Shown here piece by piece: positions 1 to 9,787 of a stretch of DNA of 64,000 bases; positions within the stretch are counted from its first letter, which is position 1; each line of letters starts with the position of its first letter. Location: assembly GCA_963718305.1 (NCBI GenBank), contig CAVQZG010000010.1, positions 558,001-622,000 on the forward strand, given 5' to 3'. Both the position numbers and the translations under genes were made by a program. The DNA is from RYN-230 sp963718305 (GTDB lineage Bacteria; Actinomycetota; Actinomycetes; Streptosporangiales; Streptosporangiaceae). The notes under the pieces are model-generated. The model was not told where the DNA came from, made no database searches, and worked only from the letters and a program-made list of their open reading frames with translations.

Positions 1-1518
1 CCGGGCCGCGGGCTGGACCGGCCTGCTGGAGCAAGCGCACGATCTGGGGCCCAGCCGGGCTGCTACCGCTGAGGTCCTAGTGGCGCTGCGCGCACCCCGG
101 CGGCCGGCGTCGCTGCTGGGCTGGGCGGCGCGCCATGGGCTGCGGGCGACCTGGTTCCGCGGTCAGCCCACGGCGCTGCTCGCGGCGCGCCCAGCCGTGC
201 TCGGGCGGGCCCTCGGGGTCCGGATCGACGACTTCCGGCTGCCTGGGTACCGCGTCTTCTACGCGTCCCGGCGCGCCGGACAGGTTCCGGCGCCGCTGGA
301 CGCCGAGGTCGCCACGGTCAGCCGGATCACGTCCTTCGGGCAGGTCCAGTCCGTGGGAGACCCCCCGGTCCGGCCACGGGCGGCCTGGCCCCGGGAGGCT
401 TCCTCAACGCCTATGACGTCCGGCCCCTGTGGCAGCACGGTGACCTGGGGCAGGGCGAGACCATCGTGTTCTTCGAGGTGGACGGGTACCACCCCGCCGA
501 CCTGGCGGCCTACGCGGACCGGTTCGGCCTGCCCAGGGTGGCCGACCCGCTGCCGCACATCGGCCCGCTGAACGCGAAGGTGCTCGGCGAAAGCGACATG
601 GACCTTGAGGTGGCTCACGCGATCGCGCCCGACGCCACCCTGGTCTACGTGAACCTGGCCGCCTTCGGGGGCAAGAACTCCTCGCCCGCAGCGCAGTTCC
701 TGAAGGCCTTCTCGACCGTGGCCCGGGAGTATCCGGGGGCCATCTGGAGCGCGAGCCTCGGCCAGTGCGAGGACATCTTCTCCCGCTCCGACGCGGCCGC
801 GGTGAACAACGCCGTCCGGGTGGCCGAGCAGGCTGGCACGTCGGCCTTTGTCGCCAGCGGGGATTCCGGCGGGCTCGAATGCCTCGGCCTGCACTCCCGC
901 GATTCCCGGATCCCGGCCGCAGGCGTCTCCTTCCCCGGGGACCTCCCGCAGGTGACCAGCGTGGGCGGGACCGCGCTGCAGCTGACCACCACCGGGCAGG
1001 TGCTGGGCACGGCGGCCTGGACGGAGCCGCTGCTGTCCCAGGGCTCGACCGGCGGCCCGTCCACGCTGTTCAGCCAGCCGCCGTGGCAGGAGGCGCCGGG
1101 GGTGATCAGCTCCTTGTCGGACGGTTCGCCGTGCGGGCAGCCGGGCGGCCGGTACTGCCGCGAGGTGCCGGACGTGTCCGCGGACGCCGCGCCGTCCAGC
1201 GGCGCGGCGGTCCGGGTGAACGGGCGGTGGCTCACTGAGGGCGGGACGTCACTCGCGACGCCGGTGTGGGCCGCGCTGACCGCCCTGATCGATCAGTACC
1301 TCCGCGGCCGGGGCGGCGCGCCGGTCGGATTCGCCAACCCCTGGCTGTACCGGCTGGCCAGCGGGTCACCGCCGTTCTCTGCCATCCACGACGTGACCGC
1401 CGGCACCAACGACTTCTTTCCCGCCGGGCCGGGATACGACATGGTCACCGGGCTGGGTACCCCGGATGCCTGGAACCTGGCCCGCGACCTCGCCCCGCTC
1501 ACCGGCCGCCGGTCGTGA
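1..1518 (+). CDS. S53 (sedolisin/kumamolisin) family serine-carboxyl peptidase, 5'-truncated and frameshifted
   Basis: Secreted acid-type peptidase with an N-terminal propeptide that is cleaved on activation. Frame 2 (bases 2 to about 360) reads as a pro-kumamolisin activation domain, for example WAARHGLRATWF and YRVFYASRRAGQVPAPL. From about 361 the catalytic domain continues in frame 1. Sedolisin signatures are present: the Glu and Asp of GESDMDLEVAHAIAP, the oxyanion Asp in SGDSGGL, the nucleophile Ser in GGTSLATPVWAAL, and a calcium-site end AGPGYDMVTGLGTP. One C missing from the run at 361-366 explains the frame change. The true start lies upstream of the window. Family assignment is firm; whether the frameshift is real is not. 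Confidence 0.85.
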
Positions 1519-1522
1519 TCAC

Positions 1523-3430
1523 GTGACCAGCGCCCATGACCCCGCGACCCATACCGGGTACCGGAAGCCGCCCGCCCCGCCGACGGTGACCTGCCCATTC
1601 TGCGGATCCACCGTCCCGGACGCTCCGTTCTGCGGCTCCTGCGGCGCGCACCTGGCGCACGGGCGGCCGGGCGCTGCCGCCCGCAGAGCGCACTCCTACG
1701 CCGCGTTCCCAGACGAGAGCATGGCCCGGGTGAGCGTGGTGAGCTCACTGTTCCCCCAGCTCTCCGGCCACTCCCGGGCCCCGTTCCGGGTGGCGTTCGC
1801 GCTGGCCGTGGGGGTTCTGGTGATCGTGGCGGTCGCGGGGCTCCAGGCCCCGGTGATCGCGGTCAGCGCGCTCGCGGTGCCCCTGCTCTTCCTGGTCTAC
1901 GTGTTCGAGATCGACCCGCTGGAGATACGGTTCGCGGTGCCGACCGCGCTCCTGTTCGTGGCTGGTGCCGCGCTCGGGGTGGGCTGGGGCCTGCTGCTGG
2001 GCCCGCTGGCCGCCGATTCCCTGCTGCCCGCCTACTCGCCGTCGCTGCTCACCGGCGGGGTGCTGGTGTCCGCGGTCGTGGTTCCGGCGGTCGGCCTGCT
2101 GCTCATGGTGCTGCCCGTGGCGGTGGCGCGGCTGTGGCGGTCCGAACCCAGCGAGGCGCTCGACGGGTTCACCGGCGGGGCCGCGGGGGCGCTGGGCCTG
2201 ACCCTGGCCGCCACCCTGACCGAACTGGCGCCGCTGCTGCGCCACGGGAACATGGTGCCGGGCTCCTCGGTGCTGGCCGTGCTGACCCAGGCCGTGGTGC
2301 GCGGGGTGAGCGTCCCGGTGATAGCCGCGGCGACCGCGGGCTATGTGGGCGCGACGCTCTGGCAGCGCCGCGGCCGCGGCTCGGCGGCGGGCGGGCGCTG
2401 GCTCACCTCGCCCCTGCTGGCGCTGGCCGCGGCGCTGGCCCTGGCCGTCGGGCTCGGCTTCGCCGACGACGCCGGGCTGCCGGACATCACCCTGCTGGTG
2501 GTGCACCTGGCCGCGGCGGCGCTGGCCCTGCTGGTGGTCCGGGTCGGGCTGCATCACGTGCTGCTGCATGAGCAGCGTGACGTGCGGATCGGGCCGCCGC
2601 GCAGGTGCCCGCACTGCCACCGGGTGGTGCCCGCGATGCCGTTCTGCCCGAACTGCGGGGTGGCCGAGCAGGCGACCGCGCTCAACCCGCTGCCGCTGGT
2701 CGGGACGCGGGGCCGCAGCCGCTCCGGGCGGGATCCGGCCGCCGGGCGCCATCTCGGCCACCGCCACGTCCTCACCGTCCTGATCGCGGGCCTGGGGGCA
2801 CTCACGGCCGTACTGGTCGTGTTCGCTCTGGTGACTCCCCCAGCGGCGGCGACGCCGTGCACGTCGCTGAGGTGTTTCGCCCCCTTCGGCCCGGTGCCGG
2901 TGCATTCGCCCCACGTGTACACCGCCGCGCCAGGGTGGAGCGTGCGGTGGTATCCGGCGGACGCGGTGTTCAGCGAGCATCCCCCGGCGACCTCGGCGTC
3001 GGCCTCTGCTGACCAGCTGCGGCTCGAGTTCACCGCGCCGGACTCGCCCGCCGAGGATGGCCAGCTCGTGTTCGTCGGCATCCCCGCGGGTGGCCGCAGC
3101 GCGGCCGAGATCGTCGGGGCCCTGCAGCGGGCCAACGCGCCCAACGCCGTGCCTGACTATGTGCTGCCGGGGCCCAGCGTCGGCTACGCGCCCGGGTACG
3201 GCGAAGCGTTCCAGACCGCGCCGAACAGCGCCGACGCCACCGCGGTCAGGTTCGAGGTGGTGATCACCTGTTCGGTGCGCAGTGGCTACGCCATCTGCGC
3301 GTATGCGGCTGGCCCGCAGGTTGACCTGAACCGCATCGTGAACCACCCGACCCTGTCGAAACTCGCCCTCGCGCTGTGGGCCGACCCGGACATCAACGGC
3401 GTCCGGTGGAAGGGCCAGACCTTCCCCTGA
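1523..3430 (+). CDS. Zinc-ribbon polytopic membrane protein of unknown function
   Basis: A 635-residue protein when started at GTG 1523, four bases after the peptidase stop, so probably cotranscribed with it. It begins with a double-cysteine zinc ribbon (CPFCGSTVPDAPFCGSCGA), then has about six to ten hydrophobic segments rich in Leu, Val and Ala. A second zinc ribbon follows (CPHCHRVVPAMPFCPNCG), then one more membrane segment (VLIAGLGALTAVLVVFALV) and a C-terminal domain of about 180 residues that is probably extracytoplasmic. No catalytic motif was recognised. An upstream ATG at 1466 lies inside the peptidase gene and is less likely. Function unknown; paired zinc ribbons on a membrane scaffold suggest assembly or sensing, but that is inference only. 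Confidence 0.7.
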   Translation: MTSAHDPATHTGYRKPPAPPTVTCPFCGSTVPDAPFCGSCGAHLAHGRPGAAARRAHSYAAFPDESMARVSVVSSLFPQLSGHSRAPFRVAFALAVGVLVIVAVAGLQAPVIAVSALAVPLLFLVYVFEIDPLEIRFAVPTALLFVAGAALGVGWGLLLGPLAADSLLPAYSPSLLTGGVLVSAVVVPAVGLLLMVLPVAVARLWRSEPSEALDGFTGGAAGALGLTLAATLTELAPLLRHGNMVPGSSVLAVLTQAVVRGVSVPVIAAATAGYVGATLWQRRGRGSAAGGRWLTSPLLALAAALALAVGLGFADDAGLPDITLLVVHLAAAALALLVVRVGLHHVLLHEQRDVRIGPPRRCPHCHRVVPAMPFCPNCGVAEQATALNPLPLVGTRGRSRSGRDPAAGRHLGHRHVLTVLIAGLGALTAVLVVFALVTPPAAATPCTSLRCFAPFGPVPVHSPHVYTAAPGWSVRWYPADAVFSEHPPATSASASADQLRLEFTAPDSPAEDGQLVFVGIPAGGRSAAEIVGALQRANAPNAVPDYVLPGPSVGYAPGYGEAFQTAPNSADATAVRFEVVITCSVRSGYAICAYAAGPQVDLNRIVNHPTLSKLALALWADPDINGVRWKGQTFP

Positions 3431-3438
3431 TCGTCATC

Positions 3439-4326
3439 TCAGGGGATGGCTCTGAGCAGGTCGGCGAGCTGCCGGGCGTTGGCCTGGGCGTAGTCGCGGT
3501 AGCAGTTGTTGAACAGGACGTGGGTCTCCTGGGTGTCGTCGGCCAGGCCGGCGATCCGGGGGGCCCATTCGTTCAGCTCGCCCTCGGTGTAGCGGTAACC
3601 GAACCGCTCGTGGATGTCCTTGCTCTCCCATTTCTGGGAGTGGCCGTGGAGGCGGACCACGGCCAGGTCAGAGGTGGTGGCGGCCAGGACCGGCGGGATG
3701 GAGTCGCGGTGCCCCTGGGGCATGTCGACGCAGACGTACGGCAGCTGGTGGGCGGCGAGGAAGTCCAGGGTCTCGCGCTGGTTGTCCGGGGTCATCCAGG
3801 TGTGGTTGCGGAACTCCACGCAGACCCGCCGCGGTGCCGCCCGCTGGGCACAGGCCAGGATGTACTCCTTGCGGGTCCGGGAGATGGGGAACCAGGGCGG
3901 GAACTGCAGCAGGATCGCCCCGAGCTTGCCCGCCTGGTGCAGGGGTTCGAGCGCGGCCAGGAACCGCTGCCACGCCTCATCGGCCACCGCCGGATCCAGG
4001 TCCTTGAGGTACACGCGGTCCTTGCCGGTCTTCTCCGCGGCCGGCCGCAAGTCCTTGGGCAGCGCCGCGACCCGGGTGGGGTGCTGGGTGAACAGGCTGA
4101 ACGCCTTGACGTCGAAGATGAACCCGGCCGGGGTTCGCGCGACCCAGGCCGCAGCGGTCTGCTCGGCGGGCAGCGCGTAGTAGGTGGCGTCCACCTCGAC
4201 CAGGCCGAACTGGCGGGCGTAATAGCGCAGCCGCTTCTCCGGGGTGTCCGCCTCCGGCGGATACCAGCCCGACTCCAGCAGCGTCCGGTCGGTCCACGAC
4301 GCCGTTCCTACCTGGACCTGCCCCAT
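3439..4326 (-). CDS. DUF72 (YecE-like) TIM-barrel protein
   Basis: A 295-residue cytoplasmic protein of the DUF72 family. The family hallmarks are visible: the start MGQVQVGTASWTDRTLLESG, the segment EVDATYYALP, the core stretch GAILLQFPPWF, CVEFRNHTWM, and the C-terminal HVLFNNCYRDYAQANARQL. Length matches the family (about 240-300). The biochemical role of DUF72 proteins is unknown; the fold is a TIM barrel. It converges with the zinc-ribbon gene (8-base gap) and diverges from the DinB gene at 4405, so the 78-base gap from 4327 should hold both promoters, though I see no clear consensus. Confidence 0.88.
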   Translation of the reverse strand: MGQVQVGTASWTDRTLLESGWYPPEADTPEKRLRYYARQFGLVEVDATYYALPAEQTAAAWVARTPAGFIFDVKAFSLFTQHPTRVAALPKDLRPAAEKTGKDRVYLKDLDPAVADEAWQRFLAALEPLHQAGKLGAILLQFPPWFPISRTRKEYILACAQRAAPRRVCVEFRNHTWMTPDNQRETLDFLAAHQLPYVCVDMPQGHRDSIPPVLAATTSDLAVVRLHGHSQKWESKDIHERFGYRYTEGELNEWAPRIAGLADDTQETHVLFNNCYRDYAQANARQLADLLRAIP

Positions 4327-4404
4327 ACCCGCACCCTAAAAGGCTCATGGACGTGGCCAGAACCCCCCAGACCGGCCAGCTCCGGGTTCGGTACCGTTCA
4401 GGCC

Positions 4405-4932
4405 ATGACGATCGTGCCTGACTCGAAGGACTGGACCTGGGTACTGCAGCGCCCCTGCCCGGAATGCGGCCTGGACACCCAGGGGTTCCCCCGCGACGCG
4501 GTCGCGGGGATGACCCGCGCCAACGCCGCGGCCTGGCAGGACGCCCTGACGGGGCCCGGCGATGCGCGGCGCCGCCCAGCCCCCGGAACCTGGTCGGCCC
4601 TGGAGTATGGCTGTCATGTCCGCGATGTCCTGCGGCTCTATGACGAGCGGCTGCAGCTGATGCTGACCGAGGACGGCCCGCTGTACCCCAACTGGGACCA
4701 GGATGCCACGGCGGTGGCCGACCGGTACCACGAGCAGGATCCCGCCGTGGTGGCTGCTGACCTGGCCGAAGCCGCCGAGACCATCGCGGTCCGCTTCGAG
4801 GGTGTGAGCGCCGGTCAGTGGCAGCGCACCGGCCGCCGCAGCGACGGCGCCCATTTCACGGTCGAGACGTTCGCCCGCTACTTCATCCACGACCCGGTCC
4901 ATCACCTCTACGACGTCACCAGTGCCCGATGA
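4405..4932 (+). CDS. DinB-fold metal-binding protein
   Basis: A 175-residue protein of the DinB/MDMPI four-helix superfamily, which includes thiol-dependent transferases and isomerases using a three-His metal site. Candidate ligands are His in EYGCHVRDVLRLYDER and the pair in FIHDPVHHLYDV. The N-terminal PCPECGLDTQGF is typical of an actinobacterial subgroup. ATG 4405 is chosen because the longer upstream reading is antisense to the DUF72 gene. The stop overlaps the next start (ATGA at 4929-4932), implying translational coupling with the NTF2-like gene. Substrate unknown. Confidence 0.82.
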   Translation: MTIVPDSKDWTWVLQRPCPECGLDTQGFPRDAVAGMTRANAAAWQDALTGPGDARRRPAPGTWSALEYGCHVRDVLRLYDERLQLMLTEDGPLYPNWDQDATAVADRYHEQDPAVVAADLAEAAETIAVRFEGVSAGQWQRTGRRSDGAHFTVETFARYFIHDPVHHLYDVTSAR

Positions 4933-5348
4933 CGGCCCAGGAACTGGCGGAGGCCTACCTCGGCGCGCTCGGCCGCGGCGACCTCAACGCCATGGCTGGC
5001 CTGTTCAGCGACGGCGCCCTGGTGCACTCGCCGCTGTACGGCCCGCTCCCGGCCACTGACTTCTTCCCCGCGTTGTTCGCCGACACCGCGGAATCGCGCC
5101 TGACGTTGCGCGGGGTAACGCGCGGCATCTCCGCCACGGGCACTGCGCTCGTCACCATCTGGTTCCACTTCGACTGGCAGCTGCCCAGCGGGCAGCGGAC
5201 CCCCTTCGACGTGGTCGACGTGCTGGAGCTGGCCGCCGACGACCGGATCGCCGCCCTGCACATCGTGTATGACACCGCTGATGTCCGGCCAGTTTTCGAG
5301 AACGAAACCCGCCGGCCCTCCTGGCACGCGGAACAGTCCGGGGACTAG
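4929..5348 (+). CDS. NTF2-like (SnoaL/DUF4440-type) protein
   Basis: A 139-residue NTF2-fold protein. It shows the usual pattern: an N-terminal helix (TAQELAEAYLGALGRGDLNAMAGLFSDGALVHSP) followed by curved beta strands ending in FDVVDVLELAADDRIAALHIVYD. Such proteins bind small hydrophobic ligands or act as isomerases or cyclases, but the specific activity cannot be read here. The start overlaps the DinB-gene stop, and the flavin oxidoreductase follows 14 bases after its stop, so the three genes probably form one transcript. Confidence 0.82.
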   Translation: MTAQELAEAYLGALGRGDLNAMAGLFSDGALVHSPLYGPLPATDFFPALFADTAESRLTLRGVTRGISATGTALVTIWFHFDWQLPSGQRTPFDVVDVLELAADDRIAALHIVYDTADVRPVFENETRRPSWHAEQSGD

Positions 5349-5362
5349 CAGCAGGAGCAGGG

Positions 5363-6580
5363 ATGCGGGTCGTGGTGGTGGGAGCCGGGTTCGCCGGGCT
5401 GATTGCGGCGTACCGGATCGTCCAGGCCGGCCATGAGGTAGTAGTCCTGGAGGCGCGTGACCGGGTCGGCGGGCGCGTCTGGTCACAGGAACTCATCCCC
5501 GGTGATCCCCGCACGGTGATCGAGCGCGGCGCTGAGTTCGTGCTGGACGGCTACGACGTCATGCGGATGGTCCTGGCCGAGCTGGGCCTGGGCCTGGCGG
5601 ACACGGTCATGTCGTACTACCAGCGTGAGTACCGCGGCGGCGCGGCGGCCGCACCCGAGGAGGTGTCCCGCTGCGCCGCCGCCGTGGCGGCCGCCTCGGC
5701 GGGAGCGGCACCGGGCACCTCGCTGGCCCAGGTGGTGGCGGGCTGGCCGGCCTCGCCGGCGCTGGCGGCGTACCTGTCCCGCGTCGAGGTCACCAACGGC
5801 GTCAGTGCCGACGTCCTCGCCGCCGCGGCGGTCAGCGACGTCACCGCAGGGTTCGGGACCCGGCCGTGCTGGCGGGTGCCCGGCGGTAACCAGCGGCTGG
5901 CCCGGGAACTGGCCAGCCGCCTGGGTCCATCGGTGCGGTGCAGCAGTCCCGCCCGGTCTGTCCAGCAGGATCACGCGGGGGTGCGGGTGCTCACCGACCA
6001 GGGGGAAGCCGCCGGCGACGCGGCCATCGTCGCGGTGCCGCTGGCCGTGCTGCGCCGCCTGCCCTTCTCACCGCCGGTCCCGGACGCCTGCCAGCGCGCC
6101 TGGCAGCGTGCGGGCCTGGCGCACAACGCCAAGCTGCATGTGCCGCTGACCCGCCCGGCCGCCCCCTCCGCGGTGCAGAGCGTGCCGGGGAAGTTCTGGA
6201 CCTGGACCGCGGCCGACGCGACGGGCCGGGTCCAGCCGGTCCTGCATTCCTTCGGTGGCACCGAGCGGGGCCTGGCCGCCCTGACCACACCGGACGGCGC
6301 CGCGGCCTGGGCCTCCCGGGCCGCCGGGCTCCGTCCCGAGCTGAGCCTGGACGTCACCCGGGCCCTGCTCACCACCTGGAACGACGATCCGTGGGCCGGT
6401 GAGTCCTACTCCGCGCTGACCGTCGCCGCGGCCGGGGGTGACGACGAACTCCTGGCTGCGCCGGCGGGCCGGATCCACATCGCCGGTGAGCACAGCGCCG
6501 GTGACTGGGCCGGCCTGATGGAAGGAGCGCTGCGGTCGGGCGAGCGGGCAGCCCGGGAGGTGCTCGCCGGGGCGGGCTGA
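5363..6580 (+). CDS. Flavin-containing amine oxidase family FAD-dependent oxidoreductase
   Basis: A 405-residue flavoprotein. The N terminus carries the dinucleotide-binding motif VVVGAGFAGLIAAYRI, then EVVVLEARDRVGGRV (the amine-oxidase GG motif) and IERGAEFVLDGYD. The C-terminal FAD-contact segment GRIHIAGEHSAGDWAGLMEG is typical of the monoamine oxidase/protoporphyrinogen oxidase superfamily. Family members oxidise primary or secondary amines to imines with H2O2 release; the substrate here is unknown. A ribosome-binding site (aggagcaggg) sits just before ATG 5363. The stop abuts the stop of the convergent glycoside hydrolase. Confidence 0.88.
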   Translation: MRVVVVGAGFAGLIAAYRIVQAGHEVVVLEARDRVGGRVWSQELIPGDPRTVIERGAEFVLDGYDVMRMVLAELGLGLADTVMSYYQREYRGGAAAAPEEVSRCAAAVAAASAGAAPGTSLAQVVAGWPASPALAAYLSRVEVTNGVSADVLAAAAVSDVTAGFGTRPCWRVPGGNQRLARELASRLGPSVRCSSPARSVQQDHAGVRVLTDQGEAAGDAAIVAVPLAVLRRLPFSPPVPDACQRAWQRAGLAHNAKLHVPLTRPAAPSAVQSVPGKFWTWTAADATGRVQPVLHSFGGTERGLAALTTPDGAAAWASRAAGLRPELSLDVTRALLTTWNDDPWAGESYSALTVAAAGGDDELLAAPAGRIHIAGEHSAGDWAGLMEGALRSGERAAREVLAGAG

Positions 6581-8120
6581 TCAGCTCCCGCCAGGGATCC
6601 TGACGATGGCGGCGGTGGTGGCCCTGACGGTCAGGCTGAGCCCCCTCCCGGGACCAGCGGGCTGGGCGCTCCAGGTGCCATCCCAGGGAGCGTCGCCGGT
6701 GATGGCGCCCCCGCCGAGGGTGGCATCGCCGCCCGTGGCATCGCCGGGCGCCCGGCCGGCCAGGGTCATCACCTCAGCCCCCGGCAGTCCCGCTGCCGGC
6801 CCCCCTGGCCCGGGCGGGACGATCGTCACGGCCGCATCCGCGGCCTCCGGTCCCTGGGTCTTGTTGATGATCGTGACGTAGTCCCAGCCGGCCCCTTCGA
6901 CGCCGTACGCGGTCAGGTTGACGCCGTCCGCATTCTCGATCGCCACCGGCCTGACCCGCCCCGCCGAACCCAGGGTGAACGCTTTGATGCCGTAGCCCTT
7001 GGGGGTGACCGCGTAGCCGTCGCCGGGACCGGCCGGGCCCGGCACGATCGTGTCGGTATACAGCCACTGCTTGTTGTGGAAATTCACGCCCCCGGCCTGG
7101 TGCGCGGCCCACCAGTGCTGGTAATCCAGCGCCCACAGCGCCGAGGCGAACGCATCGCTCGCTCCCGGGACGCCGCCGAGGTAGTCGTTCGATTCGGTGA
7201 GCCGGTAGGGCAGGCCCGCGGCCACCACCGCGGCGAGATGGCTCTGGTAAAACCAGGGGTACGGCGTGTAGGTGGTGCCCTGGGGCTGGGTCCCGACCGC
7301 GGTGCCGTGCACCCATTCGGGCGACAGCATGTTGCTGATCGCCTGCCCGGCGGTCGTCTTCCCCGGCCCTCCCCCGACGTAGAGGTGCTGGGTGATGTCG
7401 GCTACCTGGCCGGAGTCCCGTTCATCGGCGGCGAACCGCTCGGTCCACGACACGCCCCGGTCGGGGTCGGGAGTCCAGGTCATCGGGCTGTAGGCCCCGG
7501 TGTCCGGCCCCGTCAGCGGCGCGCCCGGCGCCGCCTCCGCGACGGCTGCGGCGAAGCTGTGCCAGGTGGCCAGGTACGACGCGTACGCACTGCCCGGCAC
7601 GCCTGAGATGTCCTCGCGGATCGCCGGGTCGAGCGGCCGGCCCGCGTAGGAGTGGAAGTCATGCCAGTCCGGCTCGTTCCCGATGGCGAAGCTGGCCACC
7701 TGTTCCCGGTAGCGACCCCAGATATACGCCGCCGCCTGGGCATTGATCGATTCCAGATCCGGAATGGGCCTGGGCCCGGGGGTTGAGCAGGCGGAAGGTG
7801 TAGATGACCCGCACCCCGGCCTCGGCGGCGAACGCAAACAGGTTGTCGACTCCGGTGAAGCCATCGCGCCCGGTACCCGCCGGGATCAACTGATCCACCG
7901 AGCCACCGCCGACCCGGAGGTTACGCAGCCCGGCATTGCGGAACAGGGTGACGAGCGAGTTGTTGGCCGGGTCGAACAGGTATCCCGGCACGCCAGCGTT
8001 GCCGGGGTTGAGCGGCCCCCGCTCGAAACTCAGCCCCGCGAAATCATCGGGGATCGCGGGCCCGGCGGGCCCGGCGTGGAGGGTGATCGTGATGGGGTGC
8101 GAGCCCATGCCCCCCGTCAT
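6581..8120 (-). CDS. Glycoside hydrolase family 79-like (clan GH-A) enzyme, frameshifted
   Basis: A TIM-barrel glycosidase read in two frames. The upstream part (8120 to about 7780) holds FAGLSFERGPLNPGN and LRNLRVGGGSVDQLIP. The downstream part (about 7778-6581) holds the acid/base Glu in SFAIGNEPDWHDF, the nucleophile Glu in YRLTESNDYLGG and a C-terminal beta domain. Both halves match GH79-type (beta-glucuronidase/heparanase-like) proteins, and dropping one base from the five-C run (7778-7782) restores one frame (LLNPGPRPIPDLESINAQ). No signal peptide precedes MTGGMGSHPITITLH, although relatives are usually secreted; an in-frame TGA lies just upstream. Substrate uncertain. Confidence 0.75.
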
Positions 8121-8199
8121 GCCCAGTCACGGGAGGGGCGTAACCGCTGGCCGCCGCAGCTAGCTGCGGGCCACCCCCGGGAGGTTGGCTAACTGGCCT

Positions 8200-9213
8200 T
8201 CACCCAAGCCAGTGCAGCCAGGTTCCGTGCCCGTCGGCCAGGGCCAGCGGCGGGCCGCCGTCGCGGGCGAGCACGAATGGCGCGCCCTGGTAGGGCGGGA
8301 TGGGCAGCCCGGGCACGACCCCGGGTCCCTCACTGGACAGCCAGACCGCCCCCAGTCCGCGGACGGTCGCGGCGAACTGCTGCCGGCCCGCCGGGCTGAC
8401 GTAGGCCAGCACGGCGGAGTGATACACGACCAGGGTCGCGTCGGCGGGGGCCTCGGCGGCCAGGGCGGGCAGATCGGTCAGCAGGTCACCGCGATGCACG
8501 ACGGGAGGGTCGCGGCGGGCGGTGGCGACCGCGGCGGCCAGCCGCTGACGGCGGTCGCCTTCACCGGGCCAGACCAGGCACGACAGCCAGCGGACGTCGT
8601 CGTCGCTGGTGACATCGAGCGGGTTGAGGTCGAGCCCGGCCCGCCAGGCGATCTCGGGAACCCTTTCCGGAAGGGGCACCGGCCCGCGTGGCTCGCACCG
8701 CAGGGTGGGCGCCAGGGGGTCCTGGCCCGCGATCCGGTGCCCGGCGTAGTCGTAGGAGTACCGGTCGATGAGCAAGGTGAGCCCGGCACTCGCGCCCACC
8801 TCGATCAGCGCGAGCGGAGGCGGGAGCCGGGCCAGGGCCGGCAGCAGCGTGGCGCACCGGGCCGCCTCGTTGGTCTGCGTCCGCCGGGCCAGCATCACCC
8901 CGGCCAGCATGTCCGGGGCCTGGCTGACCAGCTCACGCAGCCGGTCCAGGCTGGCCGGCTCACCTCGCAGGTAGCGGGCCGCCGCGAAGAGCAGATTGGG
9001 CTGGCGTTTTTCCGGCGGCAGCGAGCCCAGGAAACGGAGAATCGCCTCGTCCCCCGCGACCGCCCCGGCGAGCGACTCATAAAGGGGGCTGCGGCCGCGG
9101 GCGTCCCCGGCGAACGCCCGGTAGTTCTCCGCGGCGCTGGACCCGAGGTCATGACCGTGCATCCACACGTATCCGGACGGTACCGGCTGACCGGGGACAA
9201 CGTCTCTGATCAT
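8200..9213 (-). CDS. DUF2332 family protein
   Basis: A 337-residue protein. DUF2332 landmarks are clear: SPLYESLAGAVAGDEAILRF, LPPEKRQPNLLFAAARYL, TQTNEAARCATLLPAL, and ALIEVGASAGLTLLIDRYSY, a motif that resembles the nucleotide-binding loop of methyltransferases. The late segment ADATLVVYHSAVLAYVSPAGR also fits. The family function is unknown, and a methyltransferase-like fold is only an inference from the E-V-G-A-S-A-G-L loop. It is convergent with no close partner; the next minus-strand gene (GH79-like) starts about 80 bases beyond its stop. Confidence 0.85.
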   Translation of the reverse strand: MIRDVVPGQPVPSGYVWMHGHDLGSSAAENYRAFAGDARGRSPLYESLAGAVAGDEAILRFLGSLPPEKRQPNLLFAAARYLRGEPASLDRLRELVSQAPDMLAGVMLARRTQTNEAARCATLLPALARLPPPLALIEVGASAGLTLLIDRYSYDYAGHRIAGQDPLAPTLRCEPRGPVPLPERVPEIAWRAGLDLNPLDVTSDDDVRWLSCLVWPGEGDRRQRLAAAVATARRDPPVVHRGDLLTDLPALAAEAPADATLVVYHSAVLAYVSPAGRQQFAATVRGLGAVWLSSEGPGVVPGLPIPPYQGAPFVLARDGGPPLALADGHGTWLHWLG

Positions 9214-9331
9214 GGCCCAGGAAACGGTAAACCATCGCGGCGGGCTCGCCGTCTAGTGACGGAGGGCGCACCGCAGCAGGCCTGCGGGATCCAACGGGCC
9301 GTGCCCAGCACAGGGGAGGGACAACATACCC

Positions 9332-9778
9332 ATGCCAGCCACGCTTCAGGAGATCCTGCTCGCGCCGGACACGCAGCCGCAGGTGATGGCCGACTGCTAC
9401 ACGCTGATCGAGCAGGAGCTTTCGGACAAGTCAGGGTTGTCCGGGACCGCCGTCAAGCTGGCCTACAAGACGGTGAACGCCTTCATGCCCGGCCACGTCC
9501 GGCACATGGTGGGGGTCCTGCTTCCGGACATGGTGGGCCAGCTGGAGCCGTTCTGGGTGGACTTCCGCGCGTCCGGCAGCTCCGGGTTCGGGGACTACCT
9601 GGCCAAGCGCAGCGACGAGGTGTCGGAGGCCCTGCTGTCGGTGACCGACGCCCGGGCCGCGGCCTCCTCCCGGCCCACGGTCATCAAGGCGTACGGCAGC
9701 GTCCGCGGAAGTGCCGTCAAGCACGTCAAGGCCGCGCTCCCGCGGGTCGGCGACCTGGTGGCGAAATACGCGGGCTGA
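9332..9778 (+). CDS. DUF6918-type small conserved actinobacterial protein
   Basis: A 148-residue, mostly helical soluble protein: MPATLQEILLAPDTQPQV, GLSGTAVKLAYKTVNAFMPG, LLPDMVGQLEPFWVDFRAS, and a basic C-terminal helix ending in VAKYAG. I recognise the pattern as the actinobacterial family labelled DUF6918, whose role is unknown. A purine-rich stretch (cacaggggaggga) lies about 20 bases before ATG 9332. Transcribed away from DUF2332 and convergent with the DUF3040 gene. No signal peptide or membrane segment. Confidence 0.75.
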   Translation: MPATLQEILLAPDTQPQVMADCYTLIEQELSDKSGLSGTAVKLAYKTVNAFMPGHVRHMVGVLLPDMVGQLEPFWVDFRASGSSGFGDYLAKRSDEVSEALLSVTDARAAASSRPTVIKAYGSVRGSAVKHVKAALPRVGDLVAKYAG

Positions 9779-9787
9779 TCACCAGCG

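Noticed and set aside
361..366. Programmed ribosomal frameshifting as the cause of the split genes
   Set aside because: The break sites share only short G/C runs, occur in unrelated genes and change frame in both directions, which fits random indels better.
259..1238. Long open frames on both strands over the S53 gene
   Set aside because: They are GC-skew shadows rich in Arg, Pro and Gly with no conserved motif; similar shadows occur opposite almost every gene here.
1745..3346. A 533-residue minus-strand frame opposite the zinc-ribbon membrane protein
   Set aside because: Arg/Gln/His/Gly-rich composition typical of antisense frames; the plus-strand gene has clear zinc ribbons and membrane helices.
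3376..4404. N-terminal extension of the DinB protein by more than 340 residues
   Set aside because: The extension is wholly antisense to the well-supported DUF72 gene and has no recognisable domain.
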